A stretch of 64,000 nucleotides of DNA from an uncultured Lachnospiraceae bacterium. Lineage in GTDB: Bacteria > Bacillota > Clostridia > Lachnospirales > Lachnospiraceae. The translations under genes and the position numbers were made by a program. The notes beneath the pieces are model-generated. The model worked only from the letters and a program-made list of their open reading frames with translations, was not told where the DNA came from and did not search any database. Where the stretch lies: assembly GCA_910578115.1 (NCBI GenBank), contig CAJTPO010000017.1:13638-77637 (forward strand). The letters are read 5' to 3'. Of the stretch, positions 51,705 to 60,643 are shown one piece after another (the first letter of the stretch is position 1; each line of letters starts with the position of its first letter).

Positions 51705-52568
51705 ATGGAAGCATATACGGGGTTTGCGCAGGTGTACGACATTTTTATGGATGATACGCCGTACGGGGAATGGTGTGAGAATATAGTAAGAATACTGGAG
51801 AAATACCGGGTTCCGTGGCGCGCCGGCATGGGCGGCCATGACGACAGCGCCGTAGAACAAAACCTGCAGCAGGAATACAACTCGATCCTGGATCTTGGCT
51901 GCGGTACGGGTACGCTGACGCAGCTGCTGGCAGGACGGGGCTATGATATGATCGGTATAGATAATGCCCAGGAGATGCTGCAGATTGCCATGGATAAGCG
52001 GGAAGCTTCCGGGCTTGATATTCTGTACCTGCTGCAGGATATGCGGGAGTTTGAGCTGTATGGCACGGTGGGAGCCGTGGTGTGCGTGTGTGATTCCGTC
52101 AATTATCTGTTGGAGGAAGAGGAGATCATAAAGACCTTCCGGCTGGTGAACAACTATCTTTTTCCGGGAGGAATCTTTCTCTTTGACTTTAATACGGTCT
52201 ATAAATACAAGACGGTCATCGGCGACGCCACCATTGCGGAGAACCGGGAGGACTGCAGCTTTATCTGGGATAATTATTATCATGAGGCGGAAGAGATCAA
52301 TGAGTATGATCTGACGATCTTTGTGAAAGAAAATGCCGGGAACACCGGGGATACTGGGGCTGACGAAGAGCGCGGAGAGCAGGAGGAAAGCGGACGGTAT
52401 CGGAAGTTTCAGGAAACGCATTATCAGCGCGGCTATCGGCTGGAACAGATGAGATACTTTCTGGAAAGGGCCGGCCTGGTATTTCTGGAAGCGGTGGATG
52501 CGGACACGCAGGGACCGGTCAGTGAGGTGAGCGAACGCATCTATGTGGCAGCGCGCAAAGGCCAGTAG
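51705..52568 (+). CDS. Class I SAM-dependent methyltransferase
   Basis: This 287-residue enzyme carries motif I ILDLGCGTGTLTQLL, motif II GIDNAQEMLQIA and VVCVCDSVNYLLEEEE, with the usual seven-strand fold. A Gly/Asp/Glu-rich insert (NAGNTGDTGADEERGEQEE) interrupts the C-terminal half before ETHYQRGYRLEQMRYFLERA. Sequence start MEAYTGFAQVYDIFMDDTPY is typical of small-molecule methyltransferases of unknown substrate in Clostridia. GAGGTG precedes ATG 51705. It sits ahead of hslO on the same strand. Confidence 0.87.
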   Translation: MEAYTGFAQVYDIFMDDTPYGEWCENIVRILEKYRVPWRAGMGGHDDSAVEQNLQQEYNSILDLGCGTGTLTQLLAGRGYDMIGIDNAQEMLQIAMDKREASGLDILYLLQDMREFELYGTVGAVVCVCDSVNYLLEEEEIIKTFRLVNNYLFPGGIFLFDFNTVYKYKTVIGDATIAENREDCSFIWDNYYHEAEEINEYDLTIFVKENAGNTGDTGADEERGEQEESGRYRKFQETHYQRGYRLEQMRYFLERAGLVFLEAVDADTQGPVSEVSERIYVAARKGQ

Positions 52569-52713
52569 ATGGGCGTGTATATTACAGGGGAAAAGTAACA
52601 TACTAAAGACAACGGGAAACGCAGGATTTGTACTGTTTCGTGTCTGTGAGGATACGGTGGAGCAGGGGTTTTGCGGGGATCGCATGGGCCGAAAGGGACA
52701 GGAGGGCAACAGG

Positions 52714-53595
52714 ATGGCAGACTACATAGTGAAGGCGACGGCAGCGAATGCGCAGATCCGGGCATTTGCGATCACATCGAGGGATACGGTGGAGTATGCC
52801 AGAGAGGCCCATAACTTAAGCCCGGTGGTGACAGCGGCGCTGGGCAGGCTGATGACCGGCGGTGTGATGATGGGCAGTATGCTGAAATCGGAGAAAGATC
52901 TGCTGACACTGCAGATCATAGGCAGGGGGCCGGTACACGGGCTGACGGTAACGGCGGATGCGGACGGACATGTGAAGGGATATGCGGATTGTCCGCAGGC
53001 GATGATGCCTCCAAACAGCGCAGGCAAGCTGGATGTGGGCGGTGTGATCGGGAAAGGCTCTTTGACGGTTATCAAGGATATGGGACTGAAGGAACCTTAT
53101 TCTTCTACGGTAGCGCTGCAGACCGGAGAGATCGGAGATGACCTGACCTACTATTTTGCGGCTTCCGAGCAGGTGCCGTCGGTGGTGGCGCTGGGCGTCT
53201 TAATGGATAGGAATAATACGGTAAAGCAGGCGGGCGGCTTTATCCTGCAGCTGATGCCTTTTACGGAGGAGAGTGTGATCGGTGCGCTGGAGAAGAAGCT
53301 GGCGGCAATGGCGCCGGTCACCGCAATGCTGGAGGAGGGCAAAAGCCCTGAACAGATCCTGGAGAGCGTGCTGGGCGATCTGGGCGTGGAATTTACGGAC
53401 CGGATGCCGGTGGCGTTTTATTGTAACTGCAGTAAGGAGCGGGTGGAGAAGGTGCTGATCAGCCTTGGGAAGAAGGAATTGCAGGAGCTCATCGACGAGG
53501 GGAAAGCGGTGGAGTTAAACTGCCATTTCTGCAATACGGATTACACCTTTACGATAGAGGAACTGAAAGAGATTCAGCGGGCAAGAGGCAGATAA
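52714..53595 (+). CDS. hslO: Redox-regulated chaperone Hsp33
   Basis: The 293-residue protein matches Hsp33: MADYIVKATAANAQIRAFAI, GRLMTGGVMMGSMLKSEKDL, DCPQAMMPPN and IGKGSLTVIKDMG. The C-terminal zinc switch has Cys-x-Cys (FYCNCSKERV) and Cys-x2-Cys (LNCHFCNTDYTF). Oxidation of these four cysteines activates holdase activity in the cytoplasm under oxidative stress. AGGAGG lies about nine bases before ATG 52714, which excludes longer in-frame starts. It probably shares a transcript with the methyltransferase gene. Confidence 0.95.
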   Translation: MADYIVKATAANAQIRAFAITSRDTVEYAREAHNLSPVVTAALGRLMTGGVMMGSMLKSEKDLLTLQIIGRGPVHGLTVTADADGHVKGYADCPQAMMPPNSAGKLDVGGVIGKGSLTVIKDMGLKEPYSSTVALQTGEIGDDLTYYFAASEQVPSVVALGVLMDRNNTVKQAGGFILQLMPFTEESVIGALEKKLAAMAPVTAMLEEGKSPEQILESVLGDLGVEFTDRMPVAFYCNCSKERVEKVLISLGKKELQELIDEGKAVELNCHFCNTDYTFTIEELKEIQRARGR

Positions 53596-53675
53596 GGGAT
53601 TGCAGGGTATCCTGGTCGTTTAATGCGACGTCTCAACATAGTTGAGACAAAAGCAGCGCAGAAATGGAGAAAATC

Positions 53676-55586
53676 ATGAGACATGGATTTATTAAGACAG
53701 CAGCGATGACGCCGAAGATCCGGGTGGCGGATCCGGTATATAATGCGGGCGAAATTTGTAAAGGACTTAAGGAAGCGTATGCAAAAGGGGCCAGGATCAT
53801 CGTATTTCCGGAGCTTTGCATTACGGGCTACACCTGCGGCGATTTGTTCCTGCAGGAGCTTCTGCTTACCCGGGCACGGGAATCGCTGGAAGTGGTGGCG
53901 GATGCAACGGCGGGTAATGACGCGCTGGTATTCGTGGGACTGCCGCTGGAGATTGGCCACAAGCTCTACAATGTGGCGGCGGCGCTGCAGAACGGCGAAG
54001 TGCTGGCTTTTATTCCCAAGCGGTATATCCCCTCTTATGCGGAGTTTGATGAGGCCAGACATTTCATGCCGGGCAATGAGGAGCCGGAGATCTATCTTTT
54101 TCATGGAAAAGAGGTTCCCGTTGGAACCAACATCCTGTTTGCAGTGGATGCGGTGCGCGGCCTGACGGTGGGCTGTGAGCTGTGCGAGGATCTGTGGGCG
54201 CCGCTGTCGCCGGGGACGAGACACGCGCTGGCGGGAGCTACGGTGCTTGTGAACCTGTCGGCTTCCAATGAGACGGTGGGGAAGGATGTGTATCGGGAAA
54301 TGCTGGTGCAGTCTTCCAGCGCGAAGCTGATCGCGGGTTATATTTACGCCTCTGCGGGGGAAGGAGAATCTACTCAGGATCAGGTTTTCGGCGGTCATAA
54401 TATGATCGCGGAGAACGGGACGATGCTTGCAGAGGCGAAGCGGTTCGTGCCGGAGAATATCTACGCGGATCTGGATCTTCACAGGCTGCAGCATGAGAGA
54501 AGGCGGATGATGAGCTATCGGCCAAAGCGAAGCGGGGCTTATCTTGTGATACCGGTTTCCATGGAGGAAGAGGAGACGGTGCTGGAACGCAGCTTTGAGT
54601 CTTTGCCTTTTGTGCCTGCGGATGAGGCGGAACGTGCGAAACGCTGTGAAGAGATTCTGTCCATCCAGGCTTTCGGCCTTAAGAAAAGATATGAACACAC
54701 CGGCTGTCAGTCAGCGGTGGTGGGCGTTTCCGGCGGGCTGGATTCTACGCTGGCGCTGCTGGTGACGGTGCGTGCTTTTGATTTGCTGGGATTGGACCGG
54801 AAGCGGATCACAGCCGTGACCATGCCGTGCTTTGGCACCACGGACAGGACTTATGATAATGCCTGTAAGCTGGCGCGTACGCTGGGAGTGGCGCTGCAGG
54901 AGATTGATATTAAGGAAGCAGTATCGGTACATTTCCGGGATATCGGACAGGATATGGAGCATCATGATGTGACGTATGAGAATGCACAGGCCAGAGAGCG
55001 TACCCAGATCCTGATGGATGTGGCCAACCGTACAGGCGGCCTGGTCATCGGGACGGGCGATATGTCGGAGCTGGCGCTGGGATGGGCTACCTACAACGGG
55101 GATCACATGTCCATGTACGGTGTGAATGCCGGTGTGCCCAAGACACTGGTGCGTTATCTGGTACGGTATTATGCGGAAACCTGCGGCAATGAGGAACTTG
55201 AGAAGGTGCTGCTGGATGTACTTGACACGCCTGTCAGTCCGGAGCTTCTGCCGCCGGTGGACGGTGCGATCTCGCAGAAAACAGAAGATCTGGTAGGCCC
55301 TTATGAGCTGCATGACTTTTTCCTGTACTATATACTGCGGTGCGGTTTTGAGCCGTCCAAGCTGTACCGGATTGCCTGCCGGTCTTTTCGGGATGTGTAT
55401 GACACGGATGTCATTTTAAAGTGGCTCAAAACCTTTTATAGAAGATTTTTCACACAGCAGTTTAAGCGTTCCTGTCTGCCGGACGGGCCAAAGGTCGGCA
55501 GCGTTGCGCTGTCTCCGCGGGGCGATCTGCGGATGCCGTCCGATGCCTGCGCAGAACTCTGGCTGACACAGGTGGAGGAACTGTAA
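53676..55586 (+). CDS. nadE: Glutamine-dependent NAD+ synthetase
   Basis: The 636-residue protein has an N-terminal nitrilase/glutaminase domain (ARIIVFPELCITGYTCGDLF with catalytic Glu; VGCELCEDLWAP with nucleophile Cys; KRYIPSYAEF with Lys). The C-terminal ATP-pyrophosphatase synthetase domain shows VVGVSGGLDSTLALL (P-loop), MPCFGTTDRT and GTGDMSELALGW. It makes NAD+ from deamido-NAD, ATP and glutamine. Full length for the bacterial two-domain form. GGAG stands before ATG 53676. A palindrome GTCTCAA/TTGAGAC lies just upstream (53630-53648). Confidence 0.95.
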   Translation: MRHGFIKTAAMTPKIRVADPVYNAGEICKGLKEAYAKGARIIVFPELCITGYTCGDLFLQELLLTRARESLEVVADATAGNDALVFVGLPLEIGHKLYNVAAALQNGEVLAFIPKRYIPSYAEFDEARHFMPGNEEPEIYLFHGKEVPVGTNILFAVDAVRGLTVGCELCEDLWAPLSPGTRHALAGATVLVNLSASNETVGKDVYREMLVQSSSAKLIAGYIYASAGEGESTQDQVFGGHNMIAENGTMLAEAKRFVPENIYADLDLHRLQHERRRMMSYRPKRSGAYLVIPVSMEEEETVLERSFESLPFVPADEAERAKRCEEILSIQAFGLKKRYEHTGCQSAVVGVSGGLDSTLALLVTVRAFDLLGLDRKRITAVTMPCFGTTDRTYDNACKLARTLGVALQEIDIKEAVSVHFRDIGQDMEHHDVTYENAQARERTQILMDVANRTGGLVIGTGDMSELALGWATYNGDHMSMYGVNAGVPKTLVRYLVRYYAETCGNEELEKVLLDVLDTPVSPELLPPVDGAISQKTEDLVGPYELHDFFLYYILRCGFEPSKLYRIACRSFRDVYDTDVILKWLKTFYRRFFTQQFKRSCLPDGPKVGSVALSPRGDLRMPSDACAELWLTQVEEL

Positions 55587-55697
55587 AGACCACCGGGAAA
55601 GTGTATATTTTCGCGGTGCGGTAATTCTGCAGCCGGCTGCTTTGCGGTCCGGCGGCAGAATGGAAGGCGGCGTGACACAGCTTCGGAAGCCGATGAC

Positions 55698-56183
55698 TTA
55701 CGGTATGTCGTCCCCGGTAGTTGTTTCACCTTCATTTTCCAGAGCCTTGTTTAAGGAAGTGGTAATGGCATCCAACAGGATCATGGAGGTGTATTTGCTT
55801 TCGTCCGGATAAGTGACATTCTCCAGACTCTGGCTGGTGATGATCTGGTTGGCGAGATCCTCGAAGGAAGGCTGAATCAGAGGATACATGGTCGCCACGG
55901 CTTCGTCCAGGTTGATGAGCCGTATGGAATTGATATTCTTTTCGTCCACGGTCACTTCAATTTCCACGACGTTGTCGTTTAAGATCAGGGACGTCGTGTA
56001 TACACCGGGTACATAGGAATTTGTAGTGGTCTGCGTGACGGCGGACATGGTTTCCTTTTTCTCTTCTTTGGGAAGGAACATGATGATGAGCAGGACAATA
56101 AAAAGGATACCGAGCACGGCAAAGATTCCGGTATATATTAATTCTTTTACGTGAAGCACGACGATTTTGGTTTTGGAACTCAT
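55698..56183 (-). CDS. Membrane-anchored FMN-binding-like small protein
   Basis: The 161-residue protein has a single N-terminal membrane helix (IYTGIFAVLGILFIVLLIIMF). An extracytoplasmic domain of about 110 residues follows, starting YVPGVYTTSLILNDNVVEIEVTVD and ending DAITTSLNKALENEGE. The YxPGxYT-start and the TSxxLxxAL helix near the end resemble FMN-binding (RnfG/NqrC C-terminal) domains, but a flavinylation Ser/Thr cannot be asserted. It is convergent with nadE. Confidence 0.65.
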   Translation of the reverse strand: MSSKTKIVVLHVKELIYTGIFAVLGILFIVLLIIMFLPKEEKKETMSAVTQTTTNSYVPGVYTTSLILNDNVVEIEVTVDEKNINSIRLINLDEAVATMYPLIQPSFEDLANQIITSQSLENVTYPDESKYTSMILLDAITTSLNKALENEGETTTGDDIP

Positions 56184-56424
56184 ACAAATATCCCCATGGA
56201 AATTCTTTTTTATCAGTCTATGACATGCACGTTGGGGTTATGCATCATTCAGGATGATTTATCTTCTTTATATTCCCGCAGCCGGTTGTGTTACAAATTC
56301 GGGGCTCCGCAGTTTTCTGCGGGGTATTTTATTCTATAGAATTTGGGTGTCATCTTCAGGAGAAACATAAAAAGGCAGATGTCATGAAGCGGCTTAACGA
56401 ACTACATTGACCGCGGATAGTAAT
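56184..56424. other. Non-coding stretch with one hairpin
   Basis: It holds the upstream region of the minus-strand gene. A hairpin CTCCGCAG/CTGCGGGG (56305-56324) followed by TATTTTATT has no obvious plus-strand gene to terminate. Confidence 0.45.
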
Positions 56425-56623
56425 GGTTACTATTCACGGTGCCCTGCACTTTGCTGCAGGGCATCCGGCCGATAACTATACGGTTTCAGGCATCCAGCCC
56501 CTCGCCGAAGGGCGCTAAACGTCCGGGGGACGTTTGCTAAGCGCCGACCGGAGTGGAACGTAGACACTTGGAATGGGCTGGATGCGTTACAGTTTGCGGC
56601 CGGTTAGGCCGTGAACTGTAACG
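56425..56623. repeat. About 199-bp nested palindromic element
   Basis: The ends are imperfect inverted repeats (GGTTACTATTCACGG; complement of CCGTGAACTGTAACG). Inside, CATCCAGCCC (56491-56500) pairs with GGGCTGGATG (56575-56584), and GGCGCTAAACGTC pairs with GACGTTTGCTAAGCGCC (56511-56545). There is no ORF. The right end recurs inverted at 43965-44025. Confidence 0.8.
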
Positions 56624-56650
56624 ATTCTCATTTAAGAAGCAAAAATTTCC

Positions 56651-56684
56651 AGGCAGAGTATTGACAACGGGAAATACTCTGCCT
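56651..56684. promoter_or_regulatory. Palindromic operator over the carboxyltransferase promoter
   Basis: A perfect 12-bp inverted repeat AGGCAGAGTATT / AATACTCTGCCT (56651-56662, 56673-56684) covers the -35 element and reaches the -10. A dimeric repressor bound here would block initiation. Confidence 0.7.
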
Positions 56685-56689
56685 ATAAT
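56661..56689 (+). promoter_or_regulatory. Promoter of the acyl-CoA carboxyltransferase gene
   Basis: Consensus TTGACA (56661-56666), 17 bases, and TATAAT (56684-56689). Predicted start near 56697. Confidence 0.8.
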
Positions 56690-56794
56690 ACAGAAAGATA
56701 GTTTGATTATCAAAGTATTAGAAGATCAAATAATTAGATTTATTGTCGGAATCAAAGGAAAAGGAACAGGAATAAGAAATCAACAGGAGGCATT

Positions 56795-58411
56795 ATGAAC
56801 TGGAACGAGGCTGTTAAAGAATTGGATAGCAGGAGGGCGAGGGCGCTCTTAGGCGGCGGGCAGAACCGAATCGACAAGCAGCATGCCATAGGCAAGATGA
56901 CGGCGCGGGAGAGAATTGAAGTGCTGCTCGATCCGGGCACTTTTGTGGAAGTGGACGGATTTCTGGAGTCCAGAATCGATGATTTTGATCTGGATAAAAG
57001 AAGAGTGCCGGGGGACGGTGTAGTGACCGGATATGGTGAGATCGACGGACGACAGGTGTTTGTGGCCAGTGAGGACTTTACGGTGATCGGCGGTACGCTG
57101 GGCGAATATCATTCCTTTAAGATCTGCCGGATCCAGGATATGGCAATGGAGATGAAGGCACCTCTGATCTGCATCAACGACAGTGGCGGAGCCCGTATTG
57201 AAGAAGGGATTTCGTCGCTCAGCGGTTACAGCGGCATGTTCCTGCGGCATACGAAGGCTTCCGGTGTGATCCCGCAGATTGCGATCATTCTGGGACCATG
57301 TTCCGGCGGTGCCTGCTATGCGCCGGCCATCTGTGATTTTATATTTATGGTAAAAGATATTTCCAAAATGTTTATTACGGGCCCCAATGTGGTGAAGACA
57401 GTCATCAATGAAGAAGTGTCGGTGGAGGAACTGGGCGGTGCACAGGTACACGCGAAGAAAAGCGGCGTATCCCATTTTACTTATAATACGGAGAGCGAGT
57501 GTCTGATGGGTGTGCGTAAGCTGCTGTCCTACCTGCCGGGTAACTGGACGGAGAAACCGCCGGTGATTAACAATGAAGAGCGGCAGAGCATTCTGCCGAA
57601 GGTGGGAAAGGTGTTCGGGAAGGTGGAAAATGGTCGGGTGGCTTCCGCCATGAAAGCGAAGGCAGAAAAGATCAGGGACATTGTTCCGGATAATTCCCGT
57701 CATGCTTATGACGTTAAGGAAGTGATAGACTGTATTGTGGATGAGGCCAGCTTCTTTGAGGTGCAGAAGGAATTTGCCACGAATGCCGTGGTAGGTTTTT
57801 GCCGGATGGAGGGCAGAGTAGTGGGCATTGTGGCCAACCAGCCCAACTCCATGGGCGGTTCTTTGGACTATCATGCGTCCGACAAGATCGCCAGATTCAT
57901 CCGTTTCTGTGACTGCTTTAATATTCCGCTGATTACGCTGATCGACGTGCCGGCATTTCTGCCTGGTACGGCACAGGAGCACAACGGCATCATCCGGCAC
58001 GGTGCGAAGATCCTCTACGCTTATTCGGAAGCGACGGTGCCCAAGATTTCGCTGATCATGCGCAAGGCATACGGCGGAGCTTACATCGCCATGAATTCCA
58101 AGGAGATGGGGGCGGACATCGTCTATGCGTGGCCCATTGCAGAGATCGCGGTGATGGGGGCTGACGGTGCGGTTAATATTGCATTTAAGCGCAAGATCAA
58201 GAACGCGGCAGATCCGGAAGCCATGCGGGCGCAGTGTAAGGCCGAGTATGAGGAACGGTTCTTAAATCCTTATGTGGCGGCGGCCAGAGGATATGTGAAT
58301 GAGGTCATTAAGCCGGAGGAGACCAGAGCAGCGCTGGTGAAGGCATTGCGGGGGCTTAAGAATAAAACGGTTGAGGGACCGAAGAAGAAACACGGGAATA
58401 TTCCGCTCTAA
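56795..58411 (+). CDS. Acyl-CoA carboxyltransferase (MmdA/PccB-type) subunit
   Basis: This 538-residue protein is a full two-domain carboxyltransferase: KMTARERIEVLLDPGTFVE, INDSGGARIEEGISSLSGY and LGPCSGGACYAPA in the first half, IDVPAFLPGTAQEHNG and MRKAYGGAYIAMNSKEMGAD in the second. It moves CO2 between biotin and an acyl-CoA such as propionyl/methylmalonyl-CoA. No biotin carboxylase, biotin carrier or decarboxylase membrane subunits are adjacent, so partners must be elsewhere. GGAGG precedes the ATG. It has a strong promoter under a palindromic operator and a terminator after it, so it is regulated alone. Confidence 0.9.
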   Translation: MNWNEAVKELDSRRARALLGGGQNRIDKQHAIGKMTARERIEVLLDPGTFVEVDGFLESRIDDFDLDKRRVPGDGVVTGYGEIDGRQVFVASEDFTVIGGTLGEYHSFKICRIQDMAMEMKAPLICINDSGGARIEEGISSLSGYSGMFLRHTKASGVIPQIAIILGPCSGGACYAPAICDFIFMVKDISKMFITGPNVVKTVINEEVSVEELGGAQVHAKKSGVSHFTYNTESECLMGVRKLLSYLPGNWTEKPPVINNEERQSILPKVGKVFGKVENGRVASAMKAKAEKIRDIVPDNSRHAYDVKEVIDCIVDEASFFEVQKEFATNAVVGFCRMEGRVVGIVANQPNSMGGSLDYHASDKIARFIRFCDCFNIPLITLIDVPAFLPGTAQEHNGIIRHGAKILYAYSEATVPKISLIMRKAYGGAYIAMNSKEMGADIVYAWPIAEIAVMGADGAVNIAFKRKIKNAADPEAMRAQCKAEYEERFLNPYVAAARGYVNEVIKPEETRAALVKALRGLKNKTVEGPKKKHGNIPL

Positions 58412-58419
58412 CAATAAAA

Positions 58420-58450
58420 GAGACAGGCCGAAGTGACCTGTCTCCGTTTA
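58420..58450 (+). terminator. Terminator after the carboxyltransferase gene
   Basis: GAGACAGG/CCTGTCTC stem (58420-58427, 58437-58444) followed by CGTTTAT. Confidence 0.7.
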
Positions 58451-58496
58451 TCTGTGTCGCGTTTATGGGAATGATGGACGGAAAATTCATGCTGTC

Positions 58497-59807
58497 TTAA
58501 CAGTATCCGTTAAACATCATACCGCTGTAGGCGCTGGTGATATAAGGGCTTGCGAAGTTCTTGCCGGGGTTCTTGTAGGCCACGATGGTGTTATTGACAT
58601 AATTCATCGGGTCCAGGGCTACCTGATCGGATTTGCGCAGGATAGAGTTGGTGAAACTTTTCATGGGTGAAAAAGCCTCTTTGGCAGTATCGCTCATTGC
58701 AGTTTCGCGCAAAACATTGTCATCTACCTCCAGCTTGCCGTCCAGATTCAGATTCAGGCCGACCGTGGTAAGATCGCTGGCATACACCCGTGCCACACCG
58801 CTCATCTCGTTATAAAGGCGCGTACTCTTCGGCTGCTCGTCTTTGTATTCAGATACGGCGTTCAAAAAGGTGTTATAGCCGTCAACCAGCGTATTGACAT
58901 TCTCGGCCAGAGAATCCACATCTGTCTTAAGACCGATATAAGCGACCTCACAATCCTCCCCGCTTACCCCTGTTAACTGAACTTCGTAGGTACGATCCAG
59001 GGAGATCCGGTTGGAAGCGGAACTGCGCTCTTCTCCGTTTACAAGAAAAGAAGCGTTCGAAGGAGGCGTAGATATATAATCCAAGCCGAAATATTCCACC
59101 GCACCGGAAGTTTTACTCGTCCGGTCGTCCGATATGGTGAAGATGCGGGAGCGGTTGTTTCTGATACCTGTGGAATTGGATTCCATTCTCAGGTAGGAAT
59201 AGCCGTCTGCATCGACGGAAGCGCGGGCGGTTATCCCTACATTGGCATTCGTAATCAACCGCGCGAGACGTGACTGTACGGTACGGTTTGTATCTGTTGA
59301 CCTGATGCTGAACTGAAACTCATAATTCAGATCCTCGACCCTGATATCAAAAGAATAGGTATCGGTGGGCAGCGCTACAGGTTCCTCGGCAGGAAGAAAT
59401 TTCCCCATGTTGATCTGTGGCGTTGCCAGACGATCGACTTCTATCTCATAGGAAAGAGCGTTGTCGTTCTGTTCCGGAGAACCGATATAAGCGGCCGTGG
59501 CGATGTCCTCATTGCTGGAAAAAGCGATCTTCTTATTCAGGAGATCTTCTTCGTTCAACCCTCCGAGCGAAGCGATGGTATTACGCAGTTCTCTCGCATT
59601 CTCCTTAACGCTGATGGCAAACTGCTGGGAACGCTTGCTGGTATCCAGTATAAACAGAGGAGATTCCTTGTTCATTTTGACAATGGAATTATATACACGG
59701 CGCAGTTCGCTCTTCTTGTGAGAATCATAAGGTGAGCTGGACTTCGGCGCATAGGAAGTCATATAGAAATTATAGACATTGGATAAATTACTGATCGTGT
59801 TCGACAT
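58497..59807 (-). CDS. FliD-like (flagellar hook-associated protein 2-like) protein
   Basis: The 436-residue protein begins MSNTISNLSNVYNFYMTSYA. It has central beta domains (YSFDIRVEDLNYEFQFSI; FTISDDRTSKTSG) and a helical C-terminal region (LAENVNTLVDGYNTFLNAVSEY; LNLNLDGKLEVDDNVLRETA) resembling the FliD cap. FliD caps the growing flagellar filament and guides flagellin folding. No other flagellar gene is in the window, and no standard FliD N-terminal motif is evident, so it may be a divergent or repurposed relative. A strong AAAGGAGGGG site precedes the ATG. Confidence 0.6.
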   Translation of the reverse strand: MSNTISNLSNVYNFYMTSYAPKSSSPYDSHKKSELRRVYNSIVKMNKESPLFILDTSKRSQQFAISVKENARELRNTIASLGGLNEEDLLNKKIAFSSNEDIATAAYIGSPEQNDNALSYEIEVDRLATPQINMGKFLPAEEPVALPTDTYSFDIRVEDLNYEFQFSIRSTDTNRTVQSRLARLITNANVGITARASVDADGYSYLRMESNSTGIRNNRSRIFTISDDRTSKTSGAVEYFGLDYISTPPSNASFLVNGEERSSASNRISLDRTYEVQLTGVSGEDCEVAYIGLKTDVDSLAENVNTLVDGYNTFLNAVSEYKDEQPKSTRLYNEMSGVARVYASDLTTVGLNLNLDGKLEVDDNVLRETAMSDTAKEAFSPMKSFTNSILRKSDQVALDPMNYVNNTIVAYKNPGKNFASPYITSAYSGMMFNGYC

Positions 59808-60089
59808 TGAACCCCTCCTTTCTTCCTTGAAATGAATCGGGAACTGACCTGATCCATCGATGTCCTCTACGAGCTCTCCTTAGCCTGCAGGACATCAGAT
59901 GTGGGTATCTGTTATTTGATTATACAGTTGTATTTTAACTGCTGTATCCAGTCAGCACAGCAGTTGTGATGACTCGAATGTAATACTGCCGATAAATTTA
60001 ATACATCATATATATCGAGCGTTTTTTATAAAAAATAAAGAGATTCCTATTAAATAATGAAATAAAATATTATTTCCCGAAAAACAGGT
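59808..60089. other. Divergent intergenic region
   Basis: It contains upstream DNA of the FliD-like gene and becomes very AT-rich towards the ribosomal block. Weak palindromic stretches (ACAGTTGT, ACAGCAGTTGTGATGACT) are present, without a convincing site or RNA. Confidence 0.4.
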
Positions 60090-60118
60090 TGACTTCAAAG
60101 TTTGCGTGTGCTATATTA
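60090..60118 (+). promoter_or_regulatory. Promoter of the rpmG-secE-nusG transcript
   Basis: TTGACT (60090-60095), 17 bases, TATATT (60113-60118). Start near 60125. Confidence 0.7.
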
Positions 60119-60203
60119 TTTGCACGAGATAAGATTCAGGTCTTTTTTTTATGCTTAAAATTAATGGATCAGATGATTGACGAATACATGTGGAGGTAGC
60201 AAG

Positions 60204-60353
60204 ATGCGTACGAGAATCACTTTAGCATGCACAGAGTGCAAACAGCGTAACTACAATACAACGAAGGATAAGAAAACTCATCCGGACAGAATGGAAACCA
60301 GGAAGTATTGCAGATTCTGTAAGAGACATACTCTGCATAAGGAGACAAAATAA
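60204..60353 (+). CDS. rpmG: Ribosomal protein bL33
   Basis: The 49-residue protein MRTRITLACTECKQRNYNTT...RKYCRFCKRHTLHKETK carries two Cys-x2-Cys pairs that bind zinc, i.e. the zinc-containing form of L33. It is part of the 50S subunit near the E site. GGAGG lies nine bases before the ATG. It opens the classic rpmG-secE-nusG group. Confidence 0.97.
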   Translation: MRTRITLACTECKQRNYNTTKDKKTHPDRMETRKYCRFCKRHTLHKETK

Positions 60354-60383
60354 TTTTGGGTTTTATAAGAATGGAGGATTAGT

Positions 60384-60602
60384 ATGGGAGATTCTGCAAA
60401 ATCAGAAAAAACATCCAAACTTGTAAAATTCTGGAATGGTGTGAAAGCTGAATTTAAGAAAATAGTCTGGCCTGATAAAGATGATCTTTTGAAACAATCT
60501 GTTGCGGTTGTTATCATTTCTGTTGTTGTCGGAGCGATGATCACGGTGTTGGATTTCGGTATGCAGTATGGTGTGGATTTCATCACCACACTGAAATTTT
60601 AA
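60384..60602 (+). CDS. secE: Preprotein translocase subunit SecE
   Basis: The 72-residue protein has a charged helix (KLVKFWNGVKAEFKKIVWPD), the conserved amphipathic segment before one membrane span (VAVVIISVVVGAMITVLDFGM). This is the minimal SecE that clamps SecY in the membrane. GGAGG(ATTAGT) precedes the ATG, and the gene sits between rpmG and nusG as in most Firmicutes. Confidence 0.95.
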   Translation: MGDSAKSEKTSKLVKFWNGVKAEFKKIVWPDKDDLLKQSVAVVIISVVVGAMITVLDFGMQYGVDFITTLKF

Positions 60603-60643
60603 GACGCTTTGAAAATGAGTTCTGAGAAAGGAATGGTATCAGT

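Noticed and set aside
53630..53648. GTCTCAACATAGTTGAGAC palindrome as a terminator between hslO and nadE
   Set aside because: It lacks a following T-run and sits close to the nadE ribosome site. It is at most a weak regulatory site.
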